64,000 bases of DNA. Source: an uncultured Bacteroidales bacterium. GTDB taxonomy: Bacteria > Bacteroidota > Bacteroidia > Bacteroidales > UBA932. The notes under the pieces were generated by a model. It was not told the DNA's origin. It searched no databases and worked only from the letters and a program-made list of their open reading frames with translations. The stretch covers positions 310,001 through 374,000 of the forward strand of contig CAKUTA010000002.1 of the NCBI GenBank assembly GCA_934691625.1, read 5' to 3'. The position numbers and the translations under genes are program-made. Positions 1-9,300 of the stretch are shown here, one piece after another. Each line of letters starts with the position of its first letter. The stretch's first letter is position 1.

Positions 1-1
1 G

Positions 2-901
2 GCTTTTGATGCCGCGGAGATGGGAGACTTCGAGAAGGAGATATTCATCCTTCCGAGCTGCAACCATTATTCTGAATACAGGGGGCTGCGCACCGACATG
101 CTGATAAAATACGGCACCCCGATATCGCTGAAGCCATATTATGAGCTTTACAGGACGAAGCCGAGGACTGCCCAGCGTGAGGTCAATGCTCTTGTACGTG
201 AGCAGATTAAGGGCATGATGCTCAGCATTGATGATGTGGAGCACTACGATTCCATAGACTATATAAGGCAATGCTCCTACGGGAGGAAATATGCTGAAGC
301 CCTGGGGCTTGATCCTGAGGTGCTGCCACAGAAGCTGGAATCGGACAGGGAACTTGTGGCGGCTCTCGCAGAGGCGTCCAGGAATGATGAGGCGGGGGTG
401 CATGCTGTCTATGACAATGCCTCCGCACTGTCGGCTGATATCAATGCCGCAAGAATAAGGGAGCAGCACCTGGACTATGTGCCGGGGAAAGGGAATATCA
501 TCGCGCAGGTGGCTGTTCTGCTGGTACTTGCACCTCTTGCCGCATTTGCGCTGTGGCCGGCTCTTCCGGCATGGCTTATACCTAAATATTTCGCGGACAA
601 GGCAGAGGACAGGATGTTCTCCGGGACATTCACGATAGCATTGAACGCCCTGTTCATATTTCCTTTACTCGGCCTGATATCATTGATCGTGGCATGGGTG
701 AAATACAGCCTCATCTCCGCGGTCATCTACGTGGCGCTCTTTCCTGTACTCTGCCTTTTCGAATGGACTTATGCCAGATGGATCAAGGAACTTCTGCAGG
801 ATATAAGAGCGGTCAAGGCTTCTCGTTCGGGTGCTCTGGGGCGTATAAGAAAGGAACGTGAGACATTGTTCTCATGTCTTGACAAAATTCTGAAAAAATA
901 A
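2..901 (+). CDS. PlsC-like acyltransferase, C-terminal part (5' partial)
   Basis: The reading frame is open to the window edge, so this is the 3' end of a longer gene; the ATG at 20 is internal. The first visible residues (FEKEIFILPSCNHYSEYRG, then LIKYGTPI) resemble the part of lysophospholipid acyltransferases (PlsC family) after the catalytic HX4D box, which would lie outside the window. Three hydrophobic segments follow, at about residues 155-190, 200-232 and 235-262, ending in a basic amphipathic tail. The likely role is acyl transfer to a lipid or polyene head group at the inner membrane. It is followed 8 nt later by a ketosynthase and belongs to the same polyene-type operon. The family call rests on a short conserved stretch, so a related membrane acyltransferase is possible. 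Confidence 0.6.
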   Translation, partial: AFDAAEMGDFEKEIFILPSCNHYSEYRGLRTDMLIKYGTPISLKPYYELYRTKPRTAQREVNALVREQIKGMMLSIDDVEHYDSIDYIRQCSYGRKYAEALGLDPEVLPQKLESDRELVAALAEASRNDEAGVHAVYDNASALSADINAARIREQHLDYVPGKGNIIAQVAVLLVLAPLAAFALWPALPAWLIPKYFADKAEDRMFSGTFTIALNALFIFPLLGLISLIVAWVKYSLISAVIYVALFPVLCLFEWTYARWIKELLQDIRAVKASRSGALGRIRKERETLFSCLDKILKK

Positions 902-909
902 TTTTTTAA

Positions 910-2136
910 ATGGAACAGCATAGAGTTGTAATTACCGGGATGGGCATCTATTCATGCCTGGGAAAGACATTGGAAGAAGTCCGTGACTCTCTCTACAACG
1001 GGAAGTCCGGCATCATTTTCGACCCTGAACGCAAGGCGATGGGTTTCCGTTCGGCGCTCACGGCAAAGGTTGAGGTGCCTGACCTCAAGAAGGAACTTTC
1101 ACGTTCACAGCGTGTATTCATGCCTGAACAGGCGAAATACGCATATTGTGCCACGAGGGACGCATTGAGAAATGCCGGCATTGATCAGGAATATCTGAAC
1201 ACCCACGAGGTCGGACTTCTCTATGGCAACGACAGCTCCACTGTCCCTGTCGTCAATGCTGTGGATATCATGCGCGAGAAGAAGGATACCACACTCTGCG
1301 GTTCAGGAGCCATATTCCAGTCGATGAACAGCACCGTGACCATGAACCTTGGCTGCATTTTTAAACTTAAAGGTATAAATCTCACTGTATCAGGAGCATG
1401 TGCCAGTGGTTCGCATGCCATCGGACTTGGGGCTCTGCTTATTCAGAACGGGCTTCAGGACATAGTGGTCTGCGGAGGTGCCCAGGAGGTGAACCCTTGG
1501 TCTGTCGGCTCCTTCGACGGAATATCCGCGTTCTCCACCAGGGAGAGCGAGCCTGAGAAGGCAAGCCGTCCTTTCGACCGTGACCGTGACGGCCTGGTTC
1601 CTGGAGGCGGCGCCGCTACTGTGATTATCGAGAGCTATGAGTCGGCAGTCCGCAGGGGCGCTCCGATTATTGCGGAGATCCTGGGATACGGATTTTCTGG
1701 AAACGGGGACCACATCTCATCTCCTAACGTGGAAGGTCCTAGCCGCTCCCTGGAGATGGCTATCCGCCGCGCCGGCATCAGCAAGGAGGAAATCGGGTAT
1801 ATCAATGCTCATGCTACATCTACCCATGTGGGGGACACTAACGAGGCCAAGGCTATTTTCAATGTCTTCGGAGATCAGCGTGTCGAGGTGACCAGCACGA
1901 AGTCACAGACAGGTCATGAAATGTGGATGGCAGGTGCCAGCGAAGTCATCTACTCCATCCTCATGATGAAGAACGACTTCATTGCAGCTAACCTGAATTT
2001 CGAGAATCCTGACGAGGACTCTGCGAAACTTCTCATCCCTGCTGTGCGGGTGCAGAAGCATTTTGATACCTTCCTCTCGAATTCATTCGGATTCGGAGGC
2101 ACGAACTCTACACTCATCGTCCGCGACATCCGCTAG
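910..2136 (+). CDS. beta-ketoacyl-ACP synthase (FabF-like, polyene cluster)
   Basis: This 408-residue protein is of the usual length for a KAS I/II condensing enzyme, which joins an acyl chain to malonyl-ACP. The nucleophile is the Cys in SGACASGSHA (about residue 164). The catalytic histidines lie in INAHATSTHVGD and in the later GHEMWMAGASE region, and the C-terminal glycine-rich NSFGFGGTN signature is intact. The start follows the upstream acyltransferase by 8 nt, so they are probably cotranscribed. With an ACP, a hotdog dehydratase, a thioesterase, a ketoreductase, an MMPL exporter and a LolA-like carrier in the same block, the likely job is chain extension in an aryl-polyene or flexirubin-type pathway and not housekeeping fatty-acid synthesis. 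That pathway assignment is inferred from gene content. Confidence 0.88.
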   Translation: MEQHRVVITGMGIYSCLGKTLEEVRDSLYNGKSGIIFDPERKAMGFRSALTAKVEVPDLKKELSRSQRVFMPEQAKYAYCATRDALRNAGIDQEYLNTHEVGLLYGNDSSTVPVVNAVDIMREKKDTTLCGSGAIFQSMNSTVTMNLGCIFKLKGINLTVSGACASGSHAIGLGALLIQNGLQDIVVCGGAQEVNPWSVGSFDGISAFSTRESEPEKASRPFDRDRDGLVPGGGAATVIIESYESAVRRGAPIIAEILGYGFSGNGDHISSPNVEGPSRSLEMAIRRAGISKEEIGYINAHATSTHVGDTNEAKAIFNVFGDQRVEVTSTKSQTGHEMWMAGASEVIYSILMMKNDFIAANLNFENPDEDSAKLLIPAVRVQKHFDTFLSNSFGFGGTNSTLIVRDIR

Positions 2137-2254
2137 GAGCTGCGGCAGCCGTTAAGTCACAAGGTTATCCGTAGGGTTGGGCTTGTGTGCCGGATTCCAG
2201 ATGGTTTGTCCACGGAAAAGGCGTCGTGCCGGACAGACGGTGACTTTCGTGGCT

Positions 2255-2287
2255 TTTGTCCGGAAAACATGGCTTTCGCCGGACAAA
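2255..2287 (+). promoter_or_regulatory. stem-loop upstream of the ACP gene
   Basis: TTTGTCCGG (2255-2263) and CCGGACAAA (2279-2287) are exact reverse complements separated by 15 nt, ending 34 nt before the ACP start. A further CCGGAC copy lies at about 2229. The 185-nt gap before the ACP gene is long for this compact operon. The hairpin could be an mRNA processing or stabilizing structure that raises ACP output, or an attenuator; there is no T-run to mark a terminator. Confidence 0.4.
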
Positions 2288-2321
2288 GCGTGAAACAGAA
2301 ACAAACAAAAAACTAAATAAA

Positions 2322-2564
2322 ATGGAAAAACAGGAATTAATCGGAAAAATCAATTCTGCACTTGCAGATGAATTCGAGGTGGATGAGGCAGTAATCACTC
2401 CTGATGCGCCTATCAAGGAGACACTTGAGCTTGACAGCCTCAGCCTTGTGGATCTCGTTGCTCTTATCGAGTCTAACTTCGGCATCAAGATCCAGGGTTC
2501 TGAAGTGTCGCACATCCAGACATTCGCGGCTCTCTACGATTTCGTTTATGACAGAATGAAGTAG
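2322..2564 (+). CDS. acyl carrier protein (polyene cluster)
   Basis: An 80-residue acidic carrier protein. The phosphopantetheine attachment serine is in LELDSLSLVDL (about residue 40), followed by the typical helix II and III pattern. An upstream in-frame ATG at 2256 would add a basic stretch lacking carrier-protein features, so the ATG at 2322, preceded by an A-rich leader, is preferred. The protein would carry the growing polyene chain between the neighbouring ketosynthase, dehydratase and ketoreductase. Hairpins flank the gene on both sides (2255-2287 and 2579-2605), which may set its mRNA level apart from its neighbours. It is dedicated to this cluster by position; a housekeeping AcpP is expected elsewhere. 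Confidence 0.9.
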   Translation: MEKQELIGKINSALADEFEVDEAVITPDAPIKETLELDSLSLVDLVALIESNFGIKIQGSEVSHIQTFAALYDFVYDRMK

Positions 2565-2578
2565 CTTGTGGGCTTTCC

Positions 2579-2605
2579 GTGTGCAGAACAGCCGTTTCTG
2601 CACAC
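2579..2605 (+). promoter_or_regulatory. stem-loop between ACP and dehydratase genes
   Basis: GTGTGCAGA (2579-2587) pairs exactly with TCTGCACAC (2597-2605) around a 9-nt loop, in the 64-nt gap after the ACP stop. No T-run follows directly, so it is more likely an mRNA processing or stability element than an intrinsic terminator. It mirrors the hairpin before the ACP gene. Confidence 0.4.
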
Positions 2606-2628
2606 GTGATCCTTGTTTTTGTGAAGAT

Positions 2629-3060
2629 ATGGAAGGACAGAACCTTGCCAGTGGCGAAGAAATATTCCGCCTGATACCGCAGCGTCCGCCGATGGTGATG
2701 GTGGATACCCTTTTCAGTGCCGGTAAGGACGGCGGTGAGACAGGGCTCTCTGTGAAGGAGGATAATGTGTTCTGCATTGATTCTCACCTGATTGAGCCTG
2801 GCATTATCGAACATTCGGCCCAGAGTGCAGCGGCGTTTGCCGGGTACAGATATTTTCTGGCTGGCGAGGAACCCCATATAGGACTGATCGGAGAGATAAA
2901 GTCTTTCCGCATTGAGCGTACACCTGCGGTGGGGGAGTCCCTGCGTACACGGGTGACGGTGGCAGGTGAGGCGATGGGCATGTCTCTTGTACAGACAGAG
3001 ACGTTTTCCGGGGGCGAGAAGATAGCTTCCGGGCAGATTAAGATTTTTATAGTGGAGTGA
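2629..3060 (+). CDS. hotdog-fold 3-hydroxyacyl-ACP dehydratase (FabA/FabZ-like)
   Basis: The 143-residue protein has the FabZ-type opening LIPQRPPMVMVDTL and a central segment (HLIEPGIIEHSAQSAAAFAG) that corresponds to the active-site helix of hotdog dehydratases. The usual FabZ His near the N-terminus is not present in its standard form, as is common in the divergent dehydratases of polyene clusters. It would remove water from 3-hydroxyacyl-ACP to create the conjugated double bonds. The chosen ATG gives a normal hotdog length; a longer in-frame start at 2566 would run through the intergenic hairpin. The next gene starts one base after its stop. Confidence 0.78.
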   Translation: MEGQNLASGEEIFRLIPQRPPMVMVDTLFSAGKDGGETGLSVKEDNVFCIDSHLIEPGIIEHSAQSAAAFAGYRYFLAGEEPHIGLIGEIKSFRIERTPAVGESLRTRVTVAGEAMGMSLVQTETFSGGEKIASGQIKIFIVE

Positions 3061-3061
3061 C

Positions 3062-3484
3062 ATGATAAGCGAGACGATACGTGTCATGGTCAGATTCTCG
3101 GAGGTGGATCCGATAAGAATGGTCTGGCACGGGAACTATGTCAAGTATATGGAGGATGCCAGGGAGGCTTTCGGACGCCGCTGGGGGCTTGGCTACCAGC
3201 TTATATTCGACAGCGGCTACTATGCTCCTGTCTATGACATGCATCTCAGATACTTCGCCACGTCCACTGTGGATGATGAACTGGATGTGACTATCACATG
3301 GCAGCCGAAGACAGGTGCCAAGATCTGCTTCAGCTACGAGATAAGGAGGGTGCGTGATAACGTTCTGGTTCTCAAGGCGGAGAGTGTTCAGCTGTTCACT
3401 ACTCATTCCGGAGAGCTGGAGCCGTCCGAACCGGAATTCTATAGACATTGGAAAAAATCACTCCCGCCAGGGGGTTGTATATAA
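3062..3484 (+). CDS. acyl-CoA/ACP thioesterase, hotdog fold (YbgC/4HBT type)
   Basis: The 140-residue protein carries the 4-hydroxybenzoyl-CoA thioesterase signature: VRFSEVDPIRMVWHGNYVKY near the N-terminus, with the catalytic Asp in the EVDP region and the conserved HGNY turn, followed by a helix (MEDAREAF). It would hydrolyse a thioester to release or edit the polyketide chain. It begins one base after the dehydratase stop, which suggests translational coupling. Thioesterases of this family are standard members of aryl-polyene and flexirubin clusters. The substrate cannot be read from the sequence. Confidence 0.85.
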   Translation: MISETIRVMVRFSEVDPIRMVWHGNYVKYMEDAREAFGRRWGLGYQLIFDSGYYAPVYDMHLRYFATSTVDDELDVTITWQPKTGAKICFSYEIRRVRDNVLVLKAESVQLFTTHSGELEPSEPEFYRHWKKSLPPGGCI

Positions 3485-3525
3485 GTCGGTTTTCCCGTCA
3501 TGGCGCCGGGAGATAAATAATAAGC

Positions 3526-6039
3526 ATGATGACAAAGTTTTTCGTTTCACTGTACAGGTTTTTCGCCGGACACAAGGGACTTATGTGGACGCTTGTGGCG
3601 GTGCTGTCGATTGCATCTGTGTTTTTCGGACTTAAGGTCAGATACGAGGAGGATATAACCAAGCTGCTTCCGGCTTCAGCCACTTCAGACAGCGGCCTGG
3701 CATTCGGCAGCCTGAAGGTCAAGGACAAGATTTTCATACAGTTCGCATCGCGTGACTCTCTGTCTGACACATATACGCTAGCATCGTATGCCGACGAGTT
3801 CATGGATTCCCTGCTTGTGAGAGATTCCGCATCGCATTATATCGACAATGCGCTGTACCGCATAGATGACGACCTGCCGCTTGTGGCACTGGACTTTGTC
3901 CTGGAGCATCTTCCGTCATTCGTTGACACGTCATGCTACAGCGGTTTCGACAAGCTTCTGTGTCCGTCAGCTGTTGACAGCCTTATGGGGGAGGACTATG
4001 AGACTGTGATGAATGACGAGACAGGAATGGCTACGCAGATGGTCTCCAATGACCCTCTTTCACTCAGGACGATCCTGGCTTCATCCATGGGACTCTCCCG
4101 TGGAACAGGCTCATCGGTAGGATTCACTCTCATAGATTCCCATCTCTTTTCCGCGGACAGCACTGTGGCGATGGCATTTGTCTCGCCGGCTGTCACGGCA
4201 TTCGATACCAAGGCAAGCTCGGCTCTTGTCAGCGAGATTGAGGCGCAGATCAAGGAGTTTACGGAGGCACATCCGGATGTGGAGATCCTGTTTCATGGCG
4301 CTCCTGTACGCAGCTACGGCAATACCCGCTGCGTGAAACGGGATCTTGCATTGACAGTCGGCATATCTCTCCTGATAATCCTCATTGTGCTCTGCCTTTC
4401 ATTCAGAAGTTTCTCGTTCATACCGCTGAACGTGATTCCGGTGGCATTCGGCGCATTCTTCTCGCTGGCATGCATCTGGTTCATGAAGGGACAGATGTCC
4501 CTTATGTCTCTTGGTATCGGCTCCATCATCCTGGGTGTGGCGATAAGCTACATCCTGCATATACTGACGCACTATAAGTATGTAGGCGATGCCGAAACAG
4601 TGCTGAGGGACGAGGCGACGCCGGTATGTCTTGGATGCATCACCACTATCGGTGCATTCCTCGGCCTGCTGTTCACGGAGAGCGACATGCTGCGCGATTT
4701 CGGGCTGTTCGCATCTATTGCGCTGGTGGCCAGCACATTGTTCGGGCTTATCTTCCTTCCTCATTTTCTCGGCAAGGGAAATACCAGGAAGAATGAAAAG
4801 ATTTTCGCATTTATTTCCAAGGTGAACGATCTTCCGTATGACAGGAGCAAGGTGCTGATAGGAGCCGTCATCGTGCTGATTGTCATAGGGGTAGGGTTTG
4901 CCCATAAGGTGACATTCGACTCCGATCTGAAGAATATCGGCTATGTCTCCCCGGAAACTCTCCGCTCGGAGGCAATGTATGCCGAGAAGAATATGGGCAA
5001 TGATGCTCAAGTATATTATGCCGCTGCGGGCCAGTCCCTGGACGAGGCTCTGGCGAACAGCCGTGCAATGCTTGCAGTCTGTGATTCTCTTCAGCATGTG
5101 GGCAAGGTCAAGGCGTATTCGCCTATGGCTTCTCTGCTTTTTGTGCCTGAAAGCGTTCAGAATGAACGTATTGAGGCATGGAAAGAGTTCTGGAACGGGC
5201 ATGATGCCGGTGATGTCACCCGGGCGGATAGGGCGATGGAACTGATCATAGCTTCTGCACGCAGACATGGTCTGGAGCCGTCAATGTTCGAGCCGTTCCG
5301 CGCAATGGTCACTTCCTCGTATGAAGCAGGGTCGCTTTATGATGCGGACATACTTCCGGCTGGTCTCCAGACATCGCTTGTCGAGAAGATGGATGACGGC
5401 AGATTCCTGGTGTTCACACCGGTGCGTGTCTCCAAGGAAGACCGCCAGGAGGTCAGCGCCAGGGTGGCTTCACTTCCTCATGTTATTGTCGCAGACCCGT
5501 TCTACTATGCGGGAAAGATGGTGTCTATCGTGCATGATGATTTCAATGTGATTCTCGGCATCTCGTCGCTGTTCGTGCTGCTGGTTCTGTTGCTTTCATT
5601 CAGGAACCTGCTTGTGGGGCTTCTGGCATTCATGCCGATGTTCTTCAGCTGGTATATCGTGGAAGGTATCATGGCGCTCTGCGGGCTGCAGTTCAACCTT
5701 ATCAACATTGTCATCTCCACGTTCATCTTCGGCATAGGTGTGGATTACAGCATATTCGTGATGGAAGGTCTGCTGGCGGAGGCCCGTACCGGCCAGAAAA
5801 ATCTGCTGGAGTCCCATAAGACGGCGATTTTCTTCTCCGCATTTGTCCTTATGGTTGTGGTTCTTGCGCTGCTTTTCGCGGTACATCCGTCCATCCACTC
5901 CATCGGAGTCAGCACGCTCATAGGCATGGCTGCCACCATCCTCATCACCTATACCCTGGAGCCATTCCTGTTCCGCCAGCTGATGAAATGGCCTCGTTTC
6001 CGCAATAAGGTGCTGAAAGGCAAGCGGCATGAAAAATAA
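3526..6039 (+). CDS. MMPL/RND-family exporter (polyene cluster)
   Basis: An 837-residue inner-membrane protein with the two-fold repeat of RND/MMPL exporters: a first TM helix, a large periplasmic domain (about 60-265), a block of five TM helices (about 270-430), a second periplasmic domain (about 460-670) and a second TM block (about 675-825). The helix GIGVDYSIFVMEG in the second block carries the Asp typical of proton-coupled RND transporters. It probably moves the lipid or polyene product from the inner membrane to the periplasm, where the LolA-like protein at 14563 could take it on. Two adjacent ATGs (3526, 3529) are possible starts. This is the last cluster gene before the inserted block at about 6.04 kb. 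Confidence 0.88.
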   Translation: MMTKFFVSLYRFFAGHKGLMWTLVAVLSIASVFFGLKVRYEEDITKLLPASATSDSGLAFGSLKVKDKIFIQFASRDSLSDTYTLASYADEFMDSLLVRDSASHYIDNALYRIDDDLPLVALDFVLEHLPSFVDTSCYSGFDKLLCPSAVDSLMGEDYETVMNDETGMATQMVSNDPLSLRTILASSMGLSRGTGSSVGFTLIDSHLFSADSTVAMAFVSPAVTAFDTKASSALVSEIEAQIKEFTEAHPDVEILFHGAPVRSYGNTRCVKRDLALTVGISLLIILIVLCLSFRSFSFIPLNVIPVAFGAFFSLACIWFMKGQMSLMSLGIGSIILGVAISYILHILTHYKYVGDAETVLRDEATPVCLGCITTIGAFLGLLFTESDMLRDFGLFASIALVASTLFGLIFLPHFLGKGNTRKNEKIFAFISKVNDLPYDRSKVLIGAVIVLIVIGVGFAHKVTFDSDLKNIGYVSPETLRSEAMYAEKNMGNDAQVYYAAAGQSLDEALANSRAMLAVCDSLQHVGKVKAYSPMASLLFVPESVQNERIEAWKEFWNGHDAGDVTRADRAMELIIASARRHGLEPSMFEPFRAMVTSSYEAGSLYDADILPAGLQTSLVEKMDDGRFLVFTPVRVSKEDRQEVSARVASLPHVIVADPFYYAGKMVSIVHDDFNVILGISSLFVLLVLLLSFRNLLVGLLAFMPMFFSWYIVEGIMALCGLQFNLINIVISTFIFGIGVDYSIFVMEGLLAEARTGQKNLLESHKTAIFFSAFVLMVVVLALLFAVHPSIHSIGVSTLIGMAATILITYTLEPFLFRQLMKWPRFRNKVLKGKRHEK

Positions 6040-6042
6040 TGT
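6031..6042 (+). repeat. left copy of a 12-bp imperfect direct repeat flanking the 6-kb insert
   Basis: GAAAAATAATGT spans the stop codon of the exporter gene. A copy with one mismatch, GAAGAATAATGT, lies at 12026-12037, immediately before the next polyene-cluster gene. The two copies bracket the AT-rich restriction/protease/nuclease block. Such microhomology fits insertion or recombination at the gene junction, but 12 A/T-rich bases could match by chance. Confidence 0.35.
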
Positions 6043-6363
6043 AACACAAAATGATGAAGTCTGAAAAAGCTATTTGGACAATCTGACCAATATAGTGGTA
6101 CGCTATATTTTGAAGAACGTAAGCGGAGTTTTATACCACTGTACAGGTCAAGCGAAATTCAACATCGAAATAACTTGTGCTACATATCGGAGGAACACCT
6201 GTCGGAGAATGGTTCTGGGAATAGTTCTACAAGCTAAGACACACTGTAAGATTAAAAATAGGTTGTGAATGAGTGTTTTAGTAAGTTGGTAGTTAAATAA
6301 TTGCTCAGCTATAGCGTTTGGTGTTTGGAAAATTGCTATTTTTGTATTACGAATGGAGGTTTT
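6043..6363 (+). other. gene-free leader of the inserted block, possible promoter
   Basis: No convincing gene is seen in these 321 bases; a 64-codon ORF at 6074-6268 has no family features and no good ribosome site. Base composition falls to A/T-rich here. A TAnnTTTG-type -7 box (TATTTTTG, 6337-6344) is preceded by TTTG at 6317-6320. The 16-nt spacing is shorter than the usual 19-21, so this is only a weak promoter candidate for the restriction-modification gene. Confidence 0.35.
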
Positions 6364-9300
6364 ATGGACATAAAGAAATATATAGCAACATTAGGTTTTC
6401 TTCCTAAGAATGGGACGAAGGGTATATACCACAAGGTATATCCTAACCTTGATAATTATGTCATATCCATTGATTTCAATACGGAACATATTGAATATGG
6501 TGCTAAAATCATAGCAGAAAGTAGAACCACACAAAATTTTTCACAACCCGAAAATTTTGTAGTGCTTGAGTGCGTTGATAGATTGCTCGGCAAAGGATAT
6601 AATCCACAAAATATCATTCTTGAAAAAACTTGGCCATCTGGACATGGCACATCGGGTCGATTGGATATTTGTGTCAATCACGAGGATGGCACACCCTATA
6701 TGCTTATTGAATGCAAGACATACGGCAAAGAGTATAATAAAGAGTCTGCAAAGATTCATAAAGACGGAGGCCAATTATTCACTTATTTTCAATTGTCTGG
6801 TTGTAAAGCAGATGTGATGATGCTATATGCATCAGAGTTAAAAGACAATAAAATTGTCTATGTGAATGAGATTATCAAGATTGAGGATGATTATCGCAAT
6901 GGTGATGTTAAGGATATTTATGAGAAATGGAATAAACTTACCAAAGATAATGGTATCTTTGATTCTTGGGTACAACCATATAATTTCCAGAGCAAGGCAT
7001 TAACAAAGGAGCAGTTGAAAGAGATAACGGCTGAAGATGCAAGCTTCATCTTTAACAGATTCCTTGAAATACTGCGTCACAATGTGGTTTCGGACAAGGG
7101 TAATGCTTTCAATAAGATTTTTACGCTCTTCCTATGCAAAGTTTATGACGAGACTACTACAGATGATGGTGAAGAATTAAAGTTTCAATGGTTTGAAGGA
7201 CGAGATAACCACGTTGATTTTCAGCTTCGCTTGACAGACCTTTATAGAAAAGGTATGAAAAAGTTCTTAGATAGAACTGTTAGCGATTTTAATACTGAGG
7301 ACTTTGACAAGCGTTGTGCTAACCTAAACGAAGATACCAAGCAGTATCTTTTAGGAGAGGTAAACAAACTTCGTCTTGAAAAGAATAATGAATTTGCTAT
7401 AAAGGAAGTATATGACAATGCTTCGTTTGAAGAAAATGCAAAGGTTGTAAAAGAGGTTGTAGAGTTGATTCAGGGATATAGAATTCGCTACAATAAACGC
7501 CAACAGTATCTTTCGGATTTCTTTGAATTGTTGCTTACTACTGGTCTCAAACAAGAAGCTGGACAATATTTTACACCTGTGCCAATTGCACAATTTATCA
7601 TAAGAAGTCTTCCTTTGGATTCTATTGTGGCAGATAAACTTTCTAGCAAGGATGGAGAGATTCTACCATATATGATTGACTACGCAGCTGGTAGCGGTCA
7701 CTTTATTACAGAGTTTATGCACGAGATACAAGACCTCATAAACGATTGTGATACTTCTAAATATATTGAGGAGACAAGAAAGCGTCTTATCAATTGGCAA
7801 AATTGCCATTTTGATTGGGCTACAGATTATGTATATGGCATCGAAAAGGATTACCGACTTGTAAAAGTTGGTAAAGTCGGTTGCTATTTGCATGGTGATG
7901 GTTTGGCAAATGTTATTCTCAGCGATGGACTTGCCAATTTCTGCAACAAAGAATATAAGAGGAAATTACGCAAGCAGACTAATGATGGGCAAAAGGATAA
8001 TCAACAGTTTGATATCATATTGAGTAACCCTCCATATTCTGTTTCATCATTCCGTCAGACAACTCGTGACTATTATACGGAGCAAGATTTTGAATTGTAT
8101 AATTCATTGACTGATAATAGTTCTGAAATAGAATGCCTGTTTGTTGAGCGTACGAAACAGTTGCTTAAGGATGGCGGCATAGCAGGAGTTATTTTACCTG
8201 ATTCAATTTTAAGCAATTATGGTATTTACACGAAAGCTCGTGAAATTATATTGCAATACTTTGATATTGTGTCAATTGCGAAATTAGGGGGTAATACATT
8301 TATGGCAACGGACACGCCTACTGTTGTTCTATTCCTACGTCGTAGGAATAACTATTTTTCAACAAACACAAAGAGTGCAGTTGATACGTATTTCTGTACA
8401 TTAAATGATGTAACCATCAATGGCATTGAAACGCCTGCCTCAAAATATGTGGCTCACGTATGGGCTGGTCTTGATTACGCTGATTATGTTACATTGCTGC
8501 AAAAATCGCCAAATGAAAGAGTAAAGACACACGAAATATATGCAGAGTATAAAAAGAAGATATCTGCTAAGAGTGATGTAAAATTATGTGAATCAATATT
8601 AGGTATAGAGGCAGAAAAGCTTTTGTACTTTATTTTGGCATATCCCCAAAAAGTTGTTATTGTCAAGAGTGGAGAGAAAGATATTGAAAAACATTTCCTA
8701 GGTTATGAGTTTTCAACTCGTCGAGGAAAAGAAGGTATTCACGCAATACAGAAAGGTAGAAGCATTGATGAGTGTACTAACCTCTTCGATGCAAGTTGTT
8801 ATAATAATTCGGACAAGGCAAGTACCTATGTGTATAGAGCTTTTAAAGGGGATTACACTTCACCTATAGCTGAGAGCATGCAACCACATATCTCTCGTAT
8901 GTCTTTGGTAGATATGATAACATTTGATACTGCCACATTTGAGAAAAGATTATCCACTACATCAAAAAAAAAAGTAAAATTTAGTGATAAGTGGGAGCAT
9001 GAGCGTATTCGAAACTCAATTGCCAAAATAAACGGGGCATTGACTAAAGTTCCAGAATCTGAAATTCTGACGATTGGAAAATATCCTGTTTACACTCAAG
9101 AGATCCAGGATGGTTTTGCAGGATTTTCAAATAATCCAAATCCTATTACTGATGTGCCAGTGGTTTTGTTTGGAGACCATTCTTGTATTGTAAAGTTTAT
9201 CGAGGAACCATTTTTCAGAGGAGCCGATGGTACAGTTATATTGAAACCCAAGAAAGAGTATATTCCTAAATACTATTTCCATGTAGTGGAATATGTTGTG

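Noticed and set aside
2256..2321. N-terminal extension of the ACP gene
   Set aside because: It would translate the upstream hairpin into a basic stretch that carrier proteins do not have; the ATG at 2322 gives a normal 80-residue ACP.
4399..5268. 289-codon antisense ORF within the exporter gene
   Set aside because: It is the shadow of a strongly supported coding frame, with no domain features of its own.
6074..6268. 64-codon ORF before the R-M gene
   Set aside because: No ribosome site, no motif and a composition like non-coding A/T-rich sequence.
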